A DNA stretch of 64,000 nucleotides from Lacinutrix sp. C3R15. GTDB taxonomy: Bacteria > Bacteroidota > Bacteroidia > Flavobacteriales > Flavobacteriaceae. The notes beneath the pieces are model-generated. The model was not told the DNA's origin and did not search any database. It saw nothing but the letters and a program-made list of their open reading frames with translations. Below are positions 1-7,402 of this stretch, piece after piece; position 1 is the first letter of the stretch, and each line of letters opens with the position of its first letter. The DNA lies in contig NZ_JAHKPZ010000004.1 in the NCBI RefSeq assembly GCF_018860825.1, positions 372,001 to 436,000 of the forward strand, given 5' to 3'. The position numbers were made by a program, and so were the translations under genes.

Positions 1-115
1 TTTCTCTTGTTTTAGAACTAATGTCACTTTTATTATTTAATGCTTTTGAAACTGTAGAAACAGAAAAACCAGAAATATCAGAGATACATTTAAGTGTTAT
101 CGTAGGTTGAAACAT
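1..115 (-). CDS. LacI-family transcriptional regulator, N-terminus only (cut by window edge)
   Basis: Only the first 38 codons are present; the gene runs off the left edge. The readable residues form the helix-turn-helix of LacI/GalR proteins: ITLKCISDISGFSVSTVSKA followed by LNNKSDISSKTRE, with the typical SVSTVSKALN recognition helix. The start codon overlaps the stop of the upstream KDPG aldolase gene by one base (TAATG), which points to translational coupling as the last visible gene of the alginate operon. The effector domain is outside the window, so the ligand cannot be read. By family it would bind a sugar or sugar-acid derivative and act in the cytoplasm. Confidence 0.85.
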   Translation of the reverse strand, partial: MFQPTITLKCISDISGFSVSTVSKALNNKSDISSKTRE

Positions 116-789
116 TAGCTGTTATTTTTTAGCTTTTGTATAATTTCAATAGATGTTTTTGTAAGTGTTTTTATTTTATCAAGGTCATAATTACCAGCAG
201 CGTCTTTAGCAATAAGTTTAGAACCTATACCAACACAAGTAACGCCAGCGTTAAACCAAGAAGCTAAGCTTTCTTGTGTAGGAGCTACACCACCAGTTGG
301 CATAATGCTTGTCCATTGACAAGGACCCTTAATAGCTTTAACATAGCTTGGGTTGTAAGCGTTACCAGGAAATAATTTTACTATTTCACAGCCTAATTCT
401 TCTGCTTTTGCTATTTCTGTAAGTGTTGCACAACCAGGAGACCATAAAACTTTTCTTCTGTTGCAAACTATTGCAATATCTTCTCTTAAAACAGGAGTTA
501 CAATAAAGTTTGCACCTAATTGCATATACAATGAAGCAGCAGCTGCATCTGTAATAGAGCCAACTCCCATTATCATTCCAGGTAATTCTGCTAACACATA
601 TTTATTTAATGCTGCAAATACTTCAAATGCAAAATCGCCTCTACTGGTAAACTCTAATAGTCTTGCACCACCATCATAACAAGCTTTAATTACTTTTTTA
701 CTTACTTCTATATCATCGTTGTAAAACAAAGGCACTAAGCCTGTTTCTTTCATTACTGTTGCAACTTCTATTCTTGAATATTTAGCCAT
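115..789 (-). CDS. eda: KDPG aldolase (2-keto-3-deoxy-6-phosphogluconate aldolase)
   Basis: Cleaves 2-keto-3-deoxy-6-phosphogluconate to pyruvate and glyceraldehyde-3-phosphate, the last step of alginate monomer breakdown. The protein is 224 residues from the chosen ATG, normal for the family. The Schiff-base lysine lies in KLFPG (about residue 138) and the conserved glutamate in EFTSRG (about residue 46). An in-frame ATG 13 codons upstream (828) would overlap the kdgK 3' end; I chose 789 because MAKYSRIEV matches family N-termini and leaves a 10-base gap after kdgK. The start is preceded by an A-rich stretch rather than a Shine-Dalgarno box. The stop overlaps the start of the LacI gene. Confidence 0.95.
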   Translation of the reverse strand: MAKYSRIEVATVMKETGLVPLFYNDDIEVSKKVIKACYDGGARLLEFTSRGDFAFEVFAALNKYVLAELPGMIMGVGSITDAAAASLYMQLGANFIVTPVLREDIAIVCNRRKVLWSPGCATLTEIAKAEELGCEIVKLFPGNAYNPSYVKAIKGPCQWTSIMPTGGVAPTQESLASWFNAGVTCVGIGSKLIAKDAAGNYDLDKIKTLTKTSIEIIQKLKNNS

Positions 790-799
790 TTTATTTTTT

Positions 800-1822
800 T
801 TATCTTGAAACTTTTCCTGAATTATCACCGCTTAATAATTTTTCAATTTCAGCAAGCGAAATTAAATTATAATCACCAGAAATGGTGTGTTTTAAGCAGC
901 AAGCAGCCACTGCAATATTTAAAGCTCTTTGTTTGTTGTTAGCATCATTTACTAAACCGTAAATTAAACCACCCATAAAAGCATCACCACTACCAACTCT
1001 ATCAACAACAGGAGTTACTTCTTTAACATCTGCGTTGTAAATGGTTTTACCATCATATAAAATACCACCAATACGTTGGTGCGATGCACTAACCGAATAC
1101 CTAAGTGTAGTAGCAGCAGTTTGTAAATTAGGACAAGATTTAAAAATCTGGTCGTATAATACAGGTAATGTTGTTTCGTTTTGATAATTAGGATTTACTT
1201 TATCTTTACCTAACATAAATAAAGCGGTATCGATATCTCCTAAAATAATATTACTATATTTTAAAAGTTCTGGCATAATTTCTTGTGGTTCTTTACCATA
1301 TTGCCATAGTTTAGATCTGTAATTTAAATCTGAAGAAATAGTAACACCTAATTTATGTGCTACTTTTATTGCTTCTAAGCATTCATCTGCAGCAGATTGC
1401 GAAATTGCAGGAGTAATACCACTCCAATGAAACCAAGTGGCATCTTTTAATATTGTTTCCCAGTCAATACTTCCCTTAGTAATAGTTGCCATAGAACTGT
1501 TGGCTCTATCATATACTACATTACTACCACGAGTACCTGCTCCAGTTTCTAAGTAATAAATACCAAGTCTATCACCTCCATAAATTATGTTTTTATTCTC
1601 TACGTTAAATTTGCGCATCTCTTTAAGTGCACAAGCACCTATTTCATTTTCTGGTAATCTGGTAATAAATTCTACAGGAAGACCATAATTTGCTAGGGAT
1701 ACTGCTACGTTAAATTCTCCACCACCATAAGAGGCAGCAAATTTTTTAGCTTGTGAAAACCTTAAATGACGCTCTGTAGAGAGTCTTAACATAATTTCAC
1801 CAAATGTGACAATTTTACTCAT
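800..1822 (-). CDS. kdgK: 2-keto-3-deoxygluconate kinase (PfkB family)
   Basis: Phosphorylates 2-keto-3-deoxygluconate (KDG) with ATP to KDPG, feeding the aldolase encoded 10 bases downstream. The 340-residue protein has the ribokinase/PfkB N-terminal glycine pair (YGGGEFNVAVSLA) and the C-terminal signature with the catalytic aspartate (VDRVGSGDAFMGG). It sits in the alginate operon after the two SDR reductases that should make KDG. A 139-base gap with a 20-bp hairpin separates it from the upstream SDR gene, so its transcript level could be set separately from the rest of the operon. Confidence 0.95.
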   Translation of the reverse strand: MSKIVTFGEIMLRLSTERHLRFSQAKKFAASYGGGEFNVAVSLANYGLPVEFITRLPENEIGACALKEMRKFNVENKNIIYGGDRLGIYYLETGAGTRGSNVVYDRANSSMATITKGSIDWETILKDATWFHWSGITPAISQSAADECLEAIKVAHKLGVTISSDLNYRSKLWQYGKEPQEIMPELLKYSNIILGDIDTALFMLGKDKVNPNYQNETTLPVLYDQIFKSCPNLQTAATTLRYSVSASHQRIGGILYDGKTIYNADVKEVTPVVDRVGSGDAFMGGLIYGLVNDANNKQRALNIAVAACCLKHTISGDYNLISLAEIEKLLSGDNSGKVSR

Positions 1823-1858
1823 TTCTTGATTTTAATTACTATTGTTTGTTTTTATTAA

Positions 1859-1940
1859 AAGCCAAATAGTTTTATTTTTAAGGAACTCTTTTTTCTATAT
1901 AAATTATAGATAGTGTGTTTAAAATAAAACCACTTGGCTT
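1859..1940 (-). promoter_or_regulatory. Long intra-operon hairpin between SDR gene and kdgK
   Basis: The arms 1859-1878 and 1921-1940 pair over 20 bp in minus-strand RNA. The only two non-Watson-Crick positions become G-U wobbles on the minus strand (they are A-C mismatches on the plus strand), which suggests the structure acts in the operon mRNA. The 42-base loop contains a smaller hairpin (CTATA/TATAG). After the 3' arm there is only a short U run (UUUUAAUAAAA), so it is a weak terminator at best; mRNA processing, stability or partial termination are all possible. Confidence 0.6.
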
Positions 1941-1961
1941 ATTAAATTTAATAATGCAAAT

Positions 1962-2717
1962 TTAGCTAAACGCTAAACCTCCATTAATATCATAGTTTAC
2001 ACCAGTTATAAATGATGCTTCATCAGAAGCTAAATACGCTACTAAATCGGCAATTTCTGATGCTTTACCTTCTCTTCTTAAAGGTGTAGCTCCTGCAACT
2101 TTAACTCTAATTTCATCATTAGTAAAATCATCATGAAATTTTGTTGCTATTAAACCAGGGCAAAGGGCGTTAACTCGAATACCTTTAGGGCCTAGCTCTT
2201 TTGCCATTGCTCTGGTAAAAGTAGTTACAGCTCCTTTTGAGGATGCATATAATGAAGAACCACCACCACCACCATCTCTTGATGCTTGAGATGAAATGTT
2301 TATAATAGAAGCTCCTTCTGTCATTAATGTTTCAAAAGCCTGTGTGATAAAAACGGTAGACTTGAAGTTTACATCCATTACCAGGTTGTAAAAATCTTCA
2401 TCAAGTTCTTGCAACGTTTTTCTTGCAAAAAGTCCACCAGCATTATTCACTAAGATATCTACTTTATTTCCAAAAGCTTCAACTGCTTTGTCTTTTAAGT
2501 TTTTAATATCTGTTAGTTTAGAAACATCTGCTTTAATAGCAATAGCTTCTCCTCCAAAGGCTTTAATTTCATCAACAGTTTCATTAGCACCAGCTTCAGA
2601 GCTATTGTAATTTACAACTACTTTAGCACCTTCTTTAGCTAGTTTGATAGATATTGCTCTACCAATGTCTCTAGAGCCACCAGTTACTACTGCTACTTTT
2701 CCTTTAAATTTACTCAT
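1962..2717 (-). CDS. SDR-family oxidoreductase, probable DEH (uronate) reductase 1
   Basis: 251-residue classical short-chain dehydrogenase/reductase. Visible motifs: TGGSRDIG nucleotide-binding turn (residues 12-19), NNAGG, the catalytic Ser, and YASSK with Tyr and Lys. In alginate loci such enzymes reduce DEH (4-deoxy-L-erythro-5-hexoseulose uronate) to KDG. That role is inferred from the position between the MFS transporter and kdgK. The Arg in the glycine-rich turn and an uncharged NYNSS after the second beta strand favour NADPH over NADH. It lies 33 bases downstream of a second SDR gene of different subtype. Confidence 0.85.
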   Translation of the reverse strand: MSKFKGKVAVVTGGSRDIGRAISIKLAKEGAKVVVNYNSSEAGANETVDEIKAFGGEAIAIKADVSKLTDIKNLKDKAVEAFGNKVDILVNNAGGLFARKTLQELDEDFYNLVMDVNFKSTVFITQAFETLMTEGASIINISSQASRDGGGGGSSLYASSKGAVTTFTRAMAKELGPKGIRVNALCPGLIATKFHDDFTNDEIRVKVAGATPLRREGKASEIADLVAYLASDEASFITGVNYDINGGLAFS

Positions 2718-2750
2718 TTTTCTTGTTCTTATTTTTCTAAAATTATAGGA

Positions 2751-3515
2751 TTAAATTCCTAAAGCTTGACCACCACCAATTTGAATAGTTTCAGCTGTAA
2801 TAAAAGAAGCATCTTTACTTGCTAAGAAAGAAACAACACCAGCAACATCTTCTGGTTGCCCTAATCTACCTAGCATAATATTGTTTGCCCATGAAGCAAA
2901 AACTTCTGGTTTTGTTGCTTTAATTTGTGCGTGAAAAGGAGTGTCAATTGTACCTGGAGATACTGCATTTGCTCTAATGCCGTATTCTGCTAAATCTTTT
3001 GCTAATGCTCTTGTTATAGCGTGTACACCAGCTTTAGAAGTTCCGTAGATTCCAGCTCCTGGTCCTCCAGCAGTCCATCCTGCATTAGAAGTATAGTTAA
3101 TTATTGAAGGGTGTTCTCCTTTTTTAAGAAATGGTATTGCTGCTCTAGAGGCAAAGAATACAGAATCTAAGTTTAAAGCCATTACAGATCTGTAAAAGTC
3201 TGTAGTCATTTCTTCAAATCTAGATCTTCCACCTAAACCACCTGCATTGTTTACAAGTACATCAATTCTACCATATTTTTCACCAATTTTAGTGATGTTA
3301 GAAGTTACAGCTTCTTCGTTTGTAACGTCAAAACCATAATATTCTGCATCAATTCCTTCAGCTTTAAGTTCTTCTAATCTTTTAGCACCAGTTTCGTCAT
3401 CAATACCATTTAATACTACAGTATAACCGTCTTGACCTAATCTTTTAGCAACTGAAAAACCAATTCCACCTGTTGCGCCTGTTACTATTGCTACTTTTCC
3501 TTTGTTCTTGCTCAT
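2751..3515 (-). CDS. SDR-family oxidoreductase, probable DEH (uronate) reductase 2
   Basis: 254-residue classical SDR with TGATGGIG cofactor turn, NNAGG, and YGTSK active site. It is clearly related to, but not a recent copy of, the adjacent SDR. After the second beta strand it reads LNGIDDE, with acidic residues where NAD(H)-dependent SDRs usually have Asp. The pair may therefore split into NADPH- and NADH-linked DEH reductases, as described for A1-R and A1-R' of Sphingomonas. It lies 24 bases after the MFS transporter gene. Substrate assignment is from context. Confidence 0.85.
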   Translation of the reverse strand: MSKNKGKVAIVTGATGGIGFSVAKRLGQDGYTVVLNGIDDETGAKRLEELKAEGIDAEYYGFDVTNEEAVTSNITKIGEKYGRIDVLVNNAGGLGGRSRFEEMTTDFYRSVMALNLDSVFFASRAAIPFLKKGEHPSIINYTSNAGWTAGGPGAGIYGTSKAGVHAITRALAKDLAEYGIRANAVSPGTIDTPFHAQIKATKPEVFASWANNIMLGRLGQPEDVAGVVSFLASKDASFITAETIQIGGGQALGI

Positions 3516-3539
3516 TTTAAAAATGTTTTATTTTTTATA

Positions 3540-4841
3540 TTAATTTTTACTATTTAAGGGTTCAATTTTTGGGCATAAAAACCATACACTTGCCATTGTA
3601 ATTATTGCTAATGCAGCACCAATTATAAAAGCTGGTGTATAATTACCACCAGATGTAAGTATTGGAACCAAAGCTGTCAATCCAAATGCACCTAATTTAG
3701 CAGCCATACCAGCAAAACCAGAAAGTGTTCCTACTGTTTTTCCTCCAAATAAATCACTAGGTAATGTTTGTACATTTCCTATAGCTGTTTGAAAACCAAA
3801 TAAAATAACTGCCATTAATAATACAGCGGTTACAGGTCCTCCAGGATTAGCCATTGCTAGTAAAGTTGGTAACATAATAAAACAACCAAGTGTAATTATA
3901 AACTTACGTGTTTTATTTACAGACCAACCAGCTTTTATGCGGTTTTGAGCTAAAAGCCCTCCAAACCATGCTCCTAACATTGCACCAACATAAGGAACCC
4001 AAGCATAAAAACCAATGGATTTCACATCCATTCCGTATACTTCGTTTAAGTAAATAGGAATCCAGAATACAAATAACCACCAAATAGGGTCAAGAGCAGC
4101 AGATGCTATTATAACTCCCCAGCTTTCTTTATGTGAAAGCATTTTTTTAGTATCAGGGTTGTACCCTTCATCAAATTCGCCATCACCATCCTTATCTTGA
4201 TTTTGTTGTCCTGTTAAAATGTATGTACGTTCTTCTTCTGTTATCCAAGGGTGTTTGTTAGGTGGTCTTTTTACAATAATCCACCATGGAATAAGCCATA
4301 ATAAACCGGTTATACCTACTAGTATAAAAATCCATTGCCAGTTGAAATAAACAGATAATAATCCTATGGTTGGAAAAGCTATAATTCCACCAATAGCAGC
4401 ACCAGAGTTAAATAAACCTTGAGCAAAAGCTCTTTCTTTAGTAGGAAACCATTCTGCGTTTCCTTTGGCAGCTCCTGGCCAGTTCCCGGCTTCTGAAACT
4501 CCTAGAAGTGCACGGAATATACTTAAACTAACAACTCCTTTTGCAAATGCGTGTAATGCAGTAGCAATAGACCAAAAACCTATGGATAAAGTAAAGCCAA
4601 TTCTTGTACCTAGTTTATCGAAAATTTTACCAAATATGGCTTGACCAAAGGCATAAGAAAATATAAATATAGTAGAGATAATTGCATAAATACCTTTTCT
4701 TTCGTCAGGTGTTTTGTCTGGATATAAATCTTCTGCAATATCTGGCCACAAAACAGGTAGCGCTTGTCTATCAATATAATTGATTACTGTGGCTAAGGCA
4801 ATTAAGCCTATAACCCACCATCTTAATCCTTTAATTTTCAT
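3540..4841 (-). CDS. MFS transporter, uronate/hexuronate (anion:cation symporter) type
   Basis: 433 residues with about 12 hydrophobic segments, starting with a short cytoplasmic N-terminus and the family-typical INYIDRQAL motif at the end of TM1, as in ExuT-like hexuronate transporters. It probably carries unsaturated monouronate, DEH or short oligomers across the inner membrane. The central loop between TM6 and TM7 (residues about 205-235) carries QDKDGDGEFDE, a DxDxDG calcium-loop-like motif unusual for an MFS protein. The start overlaps the end of the GntR gene by 11 bases, so the two are co-translated. Confidence 0.88.
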   Translation of the reverse strand: MKIKGLRWWVIGLIALATVINYIDRQALPVLWPDIAEDLYPDKTPDERKGIYAIISTIFIFSYAFGQAIFGKIFDKLGTRIGFTLSIGFWSIATALHAFAKGVVSLSIFRALLGVSEAGNWPGAAKGNAEWFPTKERAFAQGLFNSGAAIGGIIAFPTIGLLSVYFNWQWIFILVGITGLLWLIPWWIIVKRPPNKHPWITEEERTYILTGQQNQDKDGDGEFDEGYNPDTKKMLSHKESWGVIIASAALDPIWWLFVFWIPIYLNEVYGMDVKSIGFYAWVPYVGAMLGAWFGGLLAQNRIKAGWSVNKTRKFIITLGCFIMLPTLLAMANPGGPVTAVLLMAVILFGFQTAIGNVQTLPSDLFGGKTVGTLSGFAGMAAKLGAFGLTALVPILTSGGNYTPAFIIGAALAIITMASVWFLCPKIEPLNSKN

Positions 4842-5568
4842 CTGTTACGTTTAGTGTTTTGTTAGTTTTTACATTATAGCAATATTGGTATAACTCGCTA
4901 AAGTGCTCTTTCATTTTTTGTTTTGCTAATTGCGGATTTTGATCTTTAATAGCATTGTAAATATCTAAGTGTTCTTGTATTGTTTGTTTTCCTTCATAGG
5001 TATCACAGAAATGATATTTCTTAAAATTGGTTATAATTTCTGGAGTAATAATTAACATAAAGGTATTTAGTGTGCTATTACCACTAGCTTTAGCTATTGC
5101 TAAATGAAATAATAAATCTTCTTGAACAGCATCTTCTTTATTTAAAACTTTTTTGCTGTACGCATCTAAAGTTTCTTTCATTTTGTTTAAATCTTCTTCT
5201 GTTCTTCGAATAGCAGCTAGTCTAACGGTTTTTAATTCTAATAAAATTCTAGTTTCTACTAGAGATTTAAAGTTAGGGTCTTCTAATCCTAAAATATCAT
5301 CAATCATTCCATTCATAGCAATAACTCCTATATTTGCTACAAAAGTTCCGCTTTGTGGAATAGATTTTAATAAGCCATATAGTTCTAATTTTTGAATGGC
5401 TTCTCTAACATTACTTCTAGATACTTCAAATTTTTCAGACAAAACCCTTTCTGCTGGTAATTTATCTCCAGGTTCTAGGTTTTTTAGATTTATAAGATCT
5501 TTAATACTAGCGATTATATGTTTTTGGATATTAAAATTTTCAGGTTTTGTATGTATATTTAATTTCAT
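4831..5568 (-). CDS. GntR-family regulator, FadR/FCD subfamily (likely alginate regulon regulator)
   Basis: 245 residues: winged helix-turn-helix at about 15-80 (GDKLPAERVLSEKFEVSRSN, then VREAIQKLE and a SGTFVA wing) and an all-alpha FCD effector domain with metal-binding-type histidines (LFHLAIAKASGN, QEHLDIYNAI). FCD regulators such as UxuR/ExuR sense uronates and bind TTGGTNNACCAA dyads. Exactly this dyad occurs in tandem at the three promoters of this locus (10790, 16093, 23039), so I infer this protein binds there and is released by an alginate catabolite. It is encoded within the operon it should control, between susD and the MFS gene. Confidence 0.9.
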   Translation of the reverse strand: MKLNIHTKPENFNIQKHIIASIKDLINLKNLEPGDKLPAERVLSEKFEVSRSNVREAIQKLELYGLLKSIPQSGTFVANIGVIAMNGMIDDILGLEDPNFKSLVETRILLELKTVRLAAIRRTEEDLNKMKETLDAYSKKVLNKEDAVQEDLLFHLAIAKASGNSTLNTFMLIITPEIITNFKKYHFCDTYEGKQTIQEHLDIYNAIKDQNPQLAKQKMKEHFSELYQYCYNVKTNKTLNVTDEN

Positions 5569-6050
5569 GAATTAATGTTTGATTGCAATTAGGTTTATAG
5601 GATAAAAATACTAAAATCTTTATGACTTATCATGTTAGTAAAAAGCTAAACTTTAAGGTCTGTTAAGGACCTTAAGCTTAACTAATTCACAAAAAGACTA
5701 ATCAAAATATTTTTATATATAACTTCTAAATTATAATATCTAATTTTTATAAAAGTGCTTTTATAACCTGTTTAAAAAAACAGTGTAATGATTCTTTGTT
5801 TTTATGTTCACAAATTATAGTCACTTTATTTATTGTTAAAACCTTTATCTATATCCTAAGTATTAATATCTAGTATTTTATCTTAGGGAATGTTTAAAAT
5901 ATTAAACACTTTAGTTACAACTCTATGCTTTACTTCATTTTTAATTCTACGTTTAAGAAGAATAGAGTTGTTGTTGTAATCTATTTAATTTCTTTCTTTA
6001 AGAGTAGTAGTACAAACTCAACAACTCTCAAAGAAAGAAAAGATTAAATG
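5569..6050. promoter_or_regulatory. 482-base intergenic region between susD and the GntR gene, with inverted repeats
   Basis: No gene is visible. It holds an 8-bp perfect dyad (TTAAGGTC at 5653-5660, GACCTTAA at 5668-5675, spacer 7) and, just downstream of susD, an ATAGAGTTGT segment (5962-5971) that can pair either with 6019-6028 or with 5917-5926. A pyrimidine tract at 5983-5999 also pairs with 6030-6049. No clean TTG...TAnnTTTG promoter was seen on the minus strand, so the genes downstream may depend on read-through from susCD. Confidence 0.5.
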
Positions 6051-7391
6051 TTAATACCCTGTATTTTGAGTAATTACTCCATCTGTAGCAAGTATCTCTG
6101 AAACTGGAACAGGGAATAAGTGGTAATTAGGATTGATTGTTTCTTCCATTTCTGCATCTACAGTTCCTGTTCTTACTAAATCAAACCATCTGTGTCCTTC
6201 AAAAGCAAGTTCTAATCTTCTTTCGTCAAGAATAGCTTGTTTTACTAAAGGTTTAGTGTTAATGGTTGTAGGATCTAAAATATCTAGTCCTGCTCTTATT
6301 CTTATATCATCTAATAAAGGTAATACTGTACTTGCAGGAGCATTATTTTCATTTAATGTTTCTGCATATAACAGAATTATATCTGCTAATCTTATTTCTA
6401 TCCAATCGTGCTCAGCACCTTGACCACCATCTTTTGGAAATTTAATACAAGTTAAGCCATCATCACTAAGTGTTACCGCTCTTCTTAAATCTGTACCTCC
6501 ACCAGAAGCATCACTAGCATCAAAAGCAGCAACTAAATCTGGATCTACAGGATAATCTGCTTTTGGATCATCACCAACAAACCAGTTCCAAAAATCGGAA
6601 GCAGGAGAGTACTCATCTACTATAGAGCTTACTATTTGCGTTGAAAATATTATTTCAGAATTTTCTACCTCATTAGCAGCTCCAAAAATTTCATCAAAAT
6701 TGGTTTTTAAACTAATTCCAGCGGCCGAAGCTCCGTTTACAACAGCAGCTAAATGTGGTTCTGCACTTGCATAATTACCCATTGCTGCGTATGCTTTACC
6801 TAATAAAGCTTGCGCTGCATAGTAAGAAGCTCTTCCGTCTGTAATAGATGTTTCTAAAACATCCATAGCATCATTTAAATCTGGAATGATTACATTGTTA
6901 TAAACATCTGCAGCTGGTTGTCTTACTAAAATAGATGTATCATTTAGGTCAGGTGTTGCAGATAAGTTAACAGTAACATCACCAAAAACTTGTACTAATT
7001 TATAATAAGATAAAGCTCTTAAAAATTTTGCTTCTGCTATATGAGTTTCATCTGTAGAATTTTCAATTACGTTATTTGTACTTAATATAGACTTGTATAA
7101 AGCGGTGTAGAATGGTCCGAAAAATTGATCTTCCATGGCGGTTAGTCCGTTGTCATATTCATCAAACTCAGTAAATGGAGATTCGTCCATTACAGCATTG
7201 TCTGATCTAAATTCACCCATTACAGCCATTGGAGTAACTGTACCAAGTTGATAATAATATGCTGCATTTAATACACCTTCAAAATCTGTTAAAGAATCAG
7301 AGTTTGCAATATTTGATGGAGATTGGTCTAAATCTGTAGAACATGCAGTCATGAAAAACAACGACCCCAATATTATATATATTTTTTTCAT
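6051..7391 (-). CDS. SusD/RagB-like outer-membrane glycan-binding lipoprotein (alginate)
   Basis: 446 residues. A type II signal peptide ends in FFMTAC, lipidating Cys17, so the protein sits on the outer membrane facing outward and caps its SusC partner encoded 11 bases upstream. The N-terminal helix-rich half and the C-terminal segment beginning near DERRLELAFEGHRWFDLVRT are typical of SusD/RagB proteins. The neighbouring lyases indicate that it binds alginate oligosaccharides. It is on the short side for the family (often 480-550 residues), in line with other alginate SusD proteins. Confidence 0.93.
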   Translation of the reverse strand: MKKIYIILGSLFFMTACSTDLDQSPSNIANSDSLTDFEGVLNAAYYYQLGTVTPMAVMGEFRSDNAVMDESPFTEFDEYDNGLTAMEDQFFGPFYTALYKSILSTNNVIENSTDETHIAEAKFLRALSYYKLVQVFGDVTVNLSATPDLNDTSILVRQPAADVYNNVIIPDLNDAMDVLETSITDGRASYYAAQALLGKAYAAMGNYASAEPHLAAVVNGASAAGISLKTNFDEIFGAANEVENSEIIFSTQIVSSIVDEYSPASDFWNWFVGDDPKADYPVDPDLVAAFDASDASGGGTDLRRAVTLSDDGLTCIKFPKDGGQGAEHDWIEIRLADIILLYAETLNENNAPASTVLPLLDDIRIRAGLDILDPTTINTKPLVKQAILDERRLELAFEGHRWFDLVRTGTVDAEMEETINPNYHLFPVPVSEILATDGVITQNTGY

Positions 7392-7402
7392 TTTGTTTTT
7401 TT

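Noticed and set aside
461-679. Plus-strand open frames opposite eda, susC, metG, mfd, mgtE and others
   Set aside because: They are antisense shadows of strongly supported genes, without promoters or homology.
799-828. ATG at 828 as the start of KDPG aldolase
   Set aside because: It would overlap kdgK by 29 bases and add 13 residues not seen in the family; the ATG at 789 fits better.
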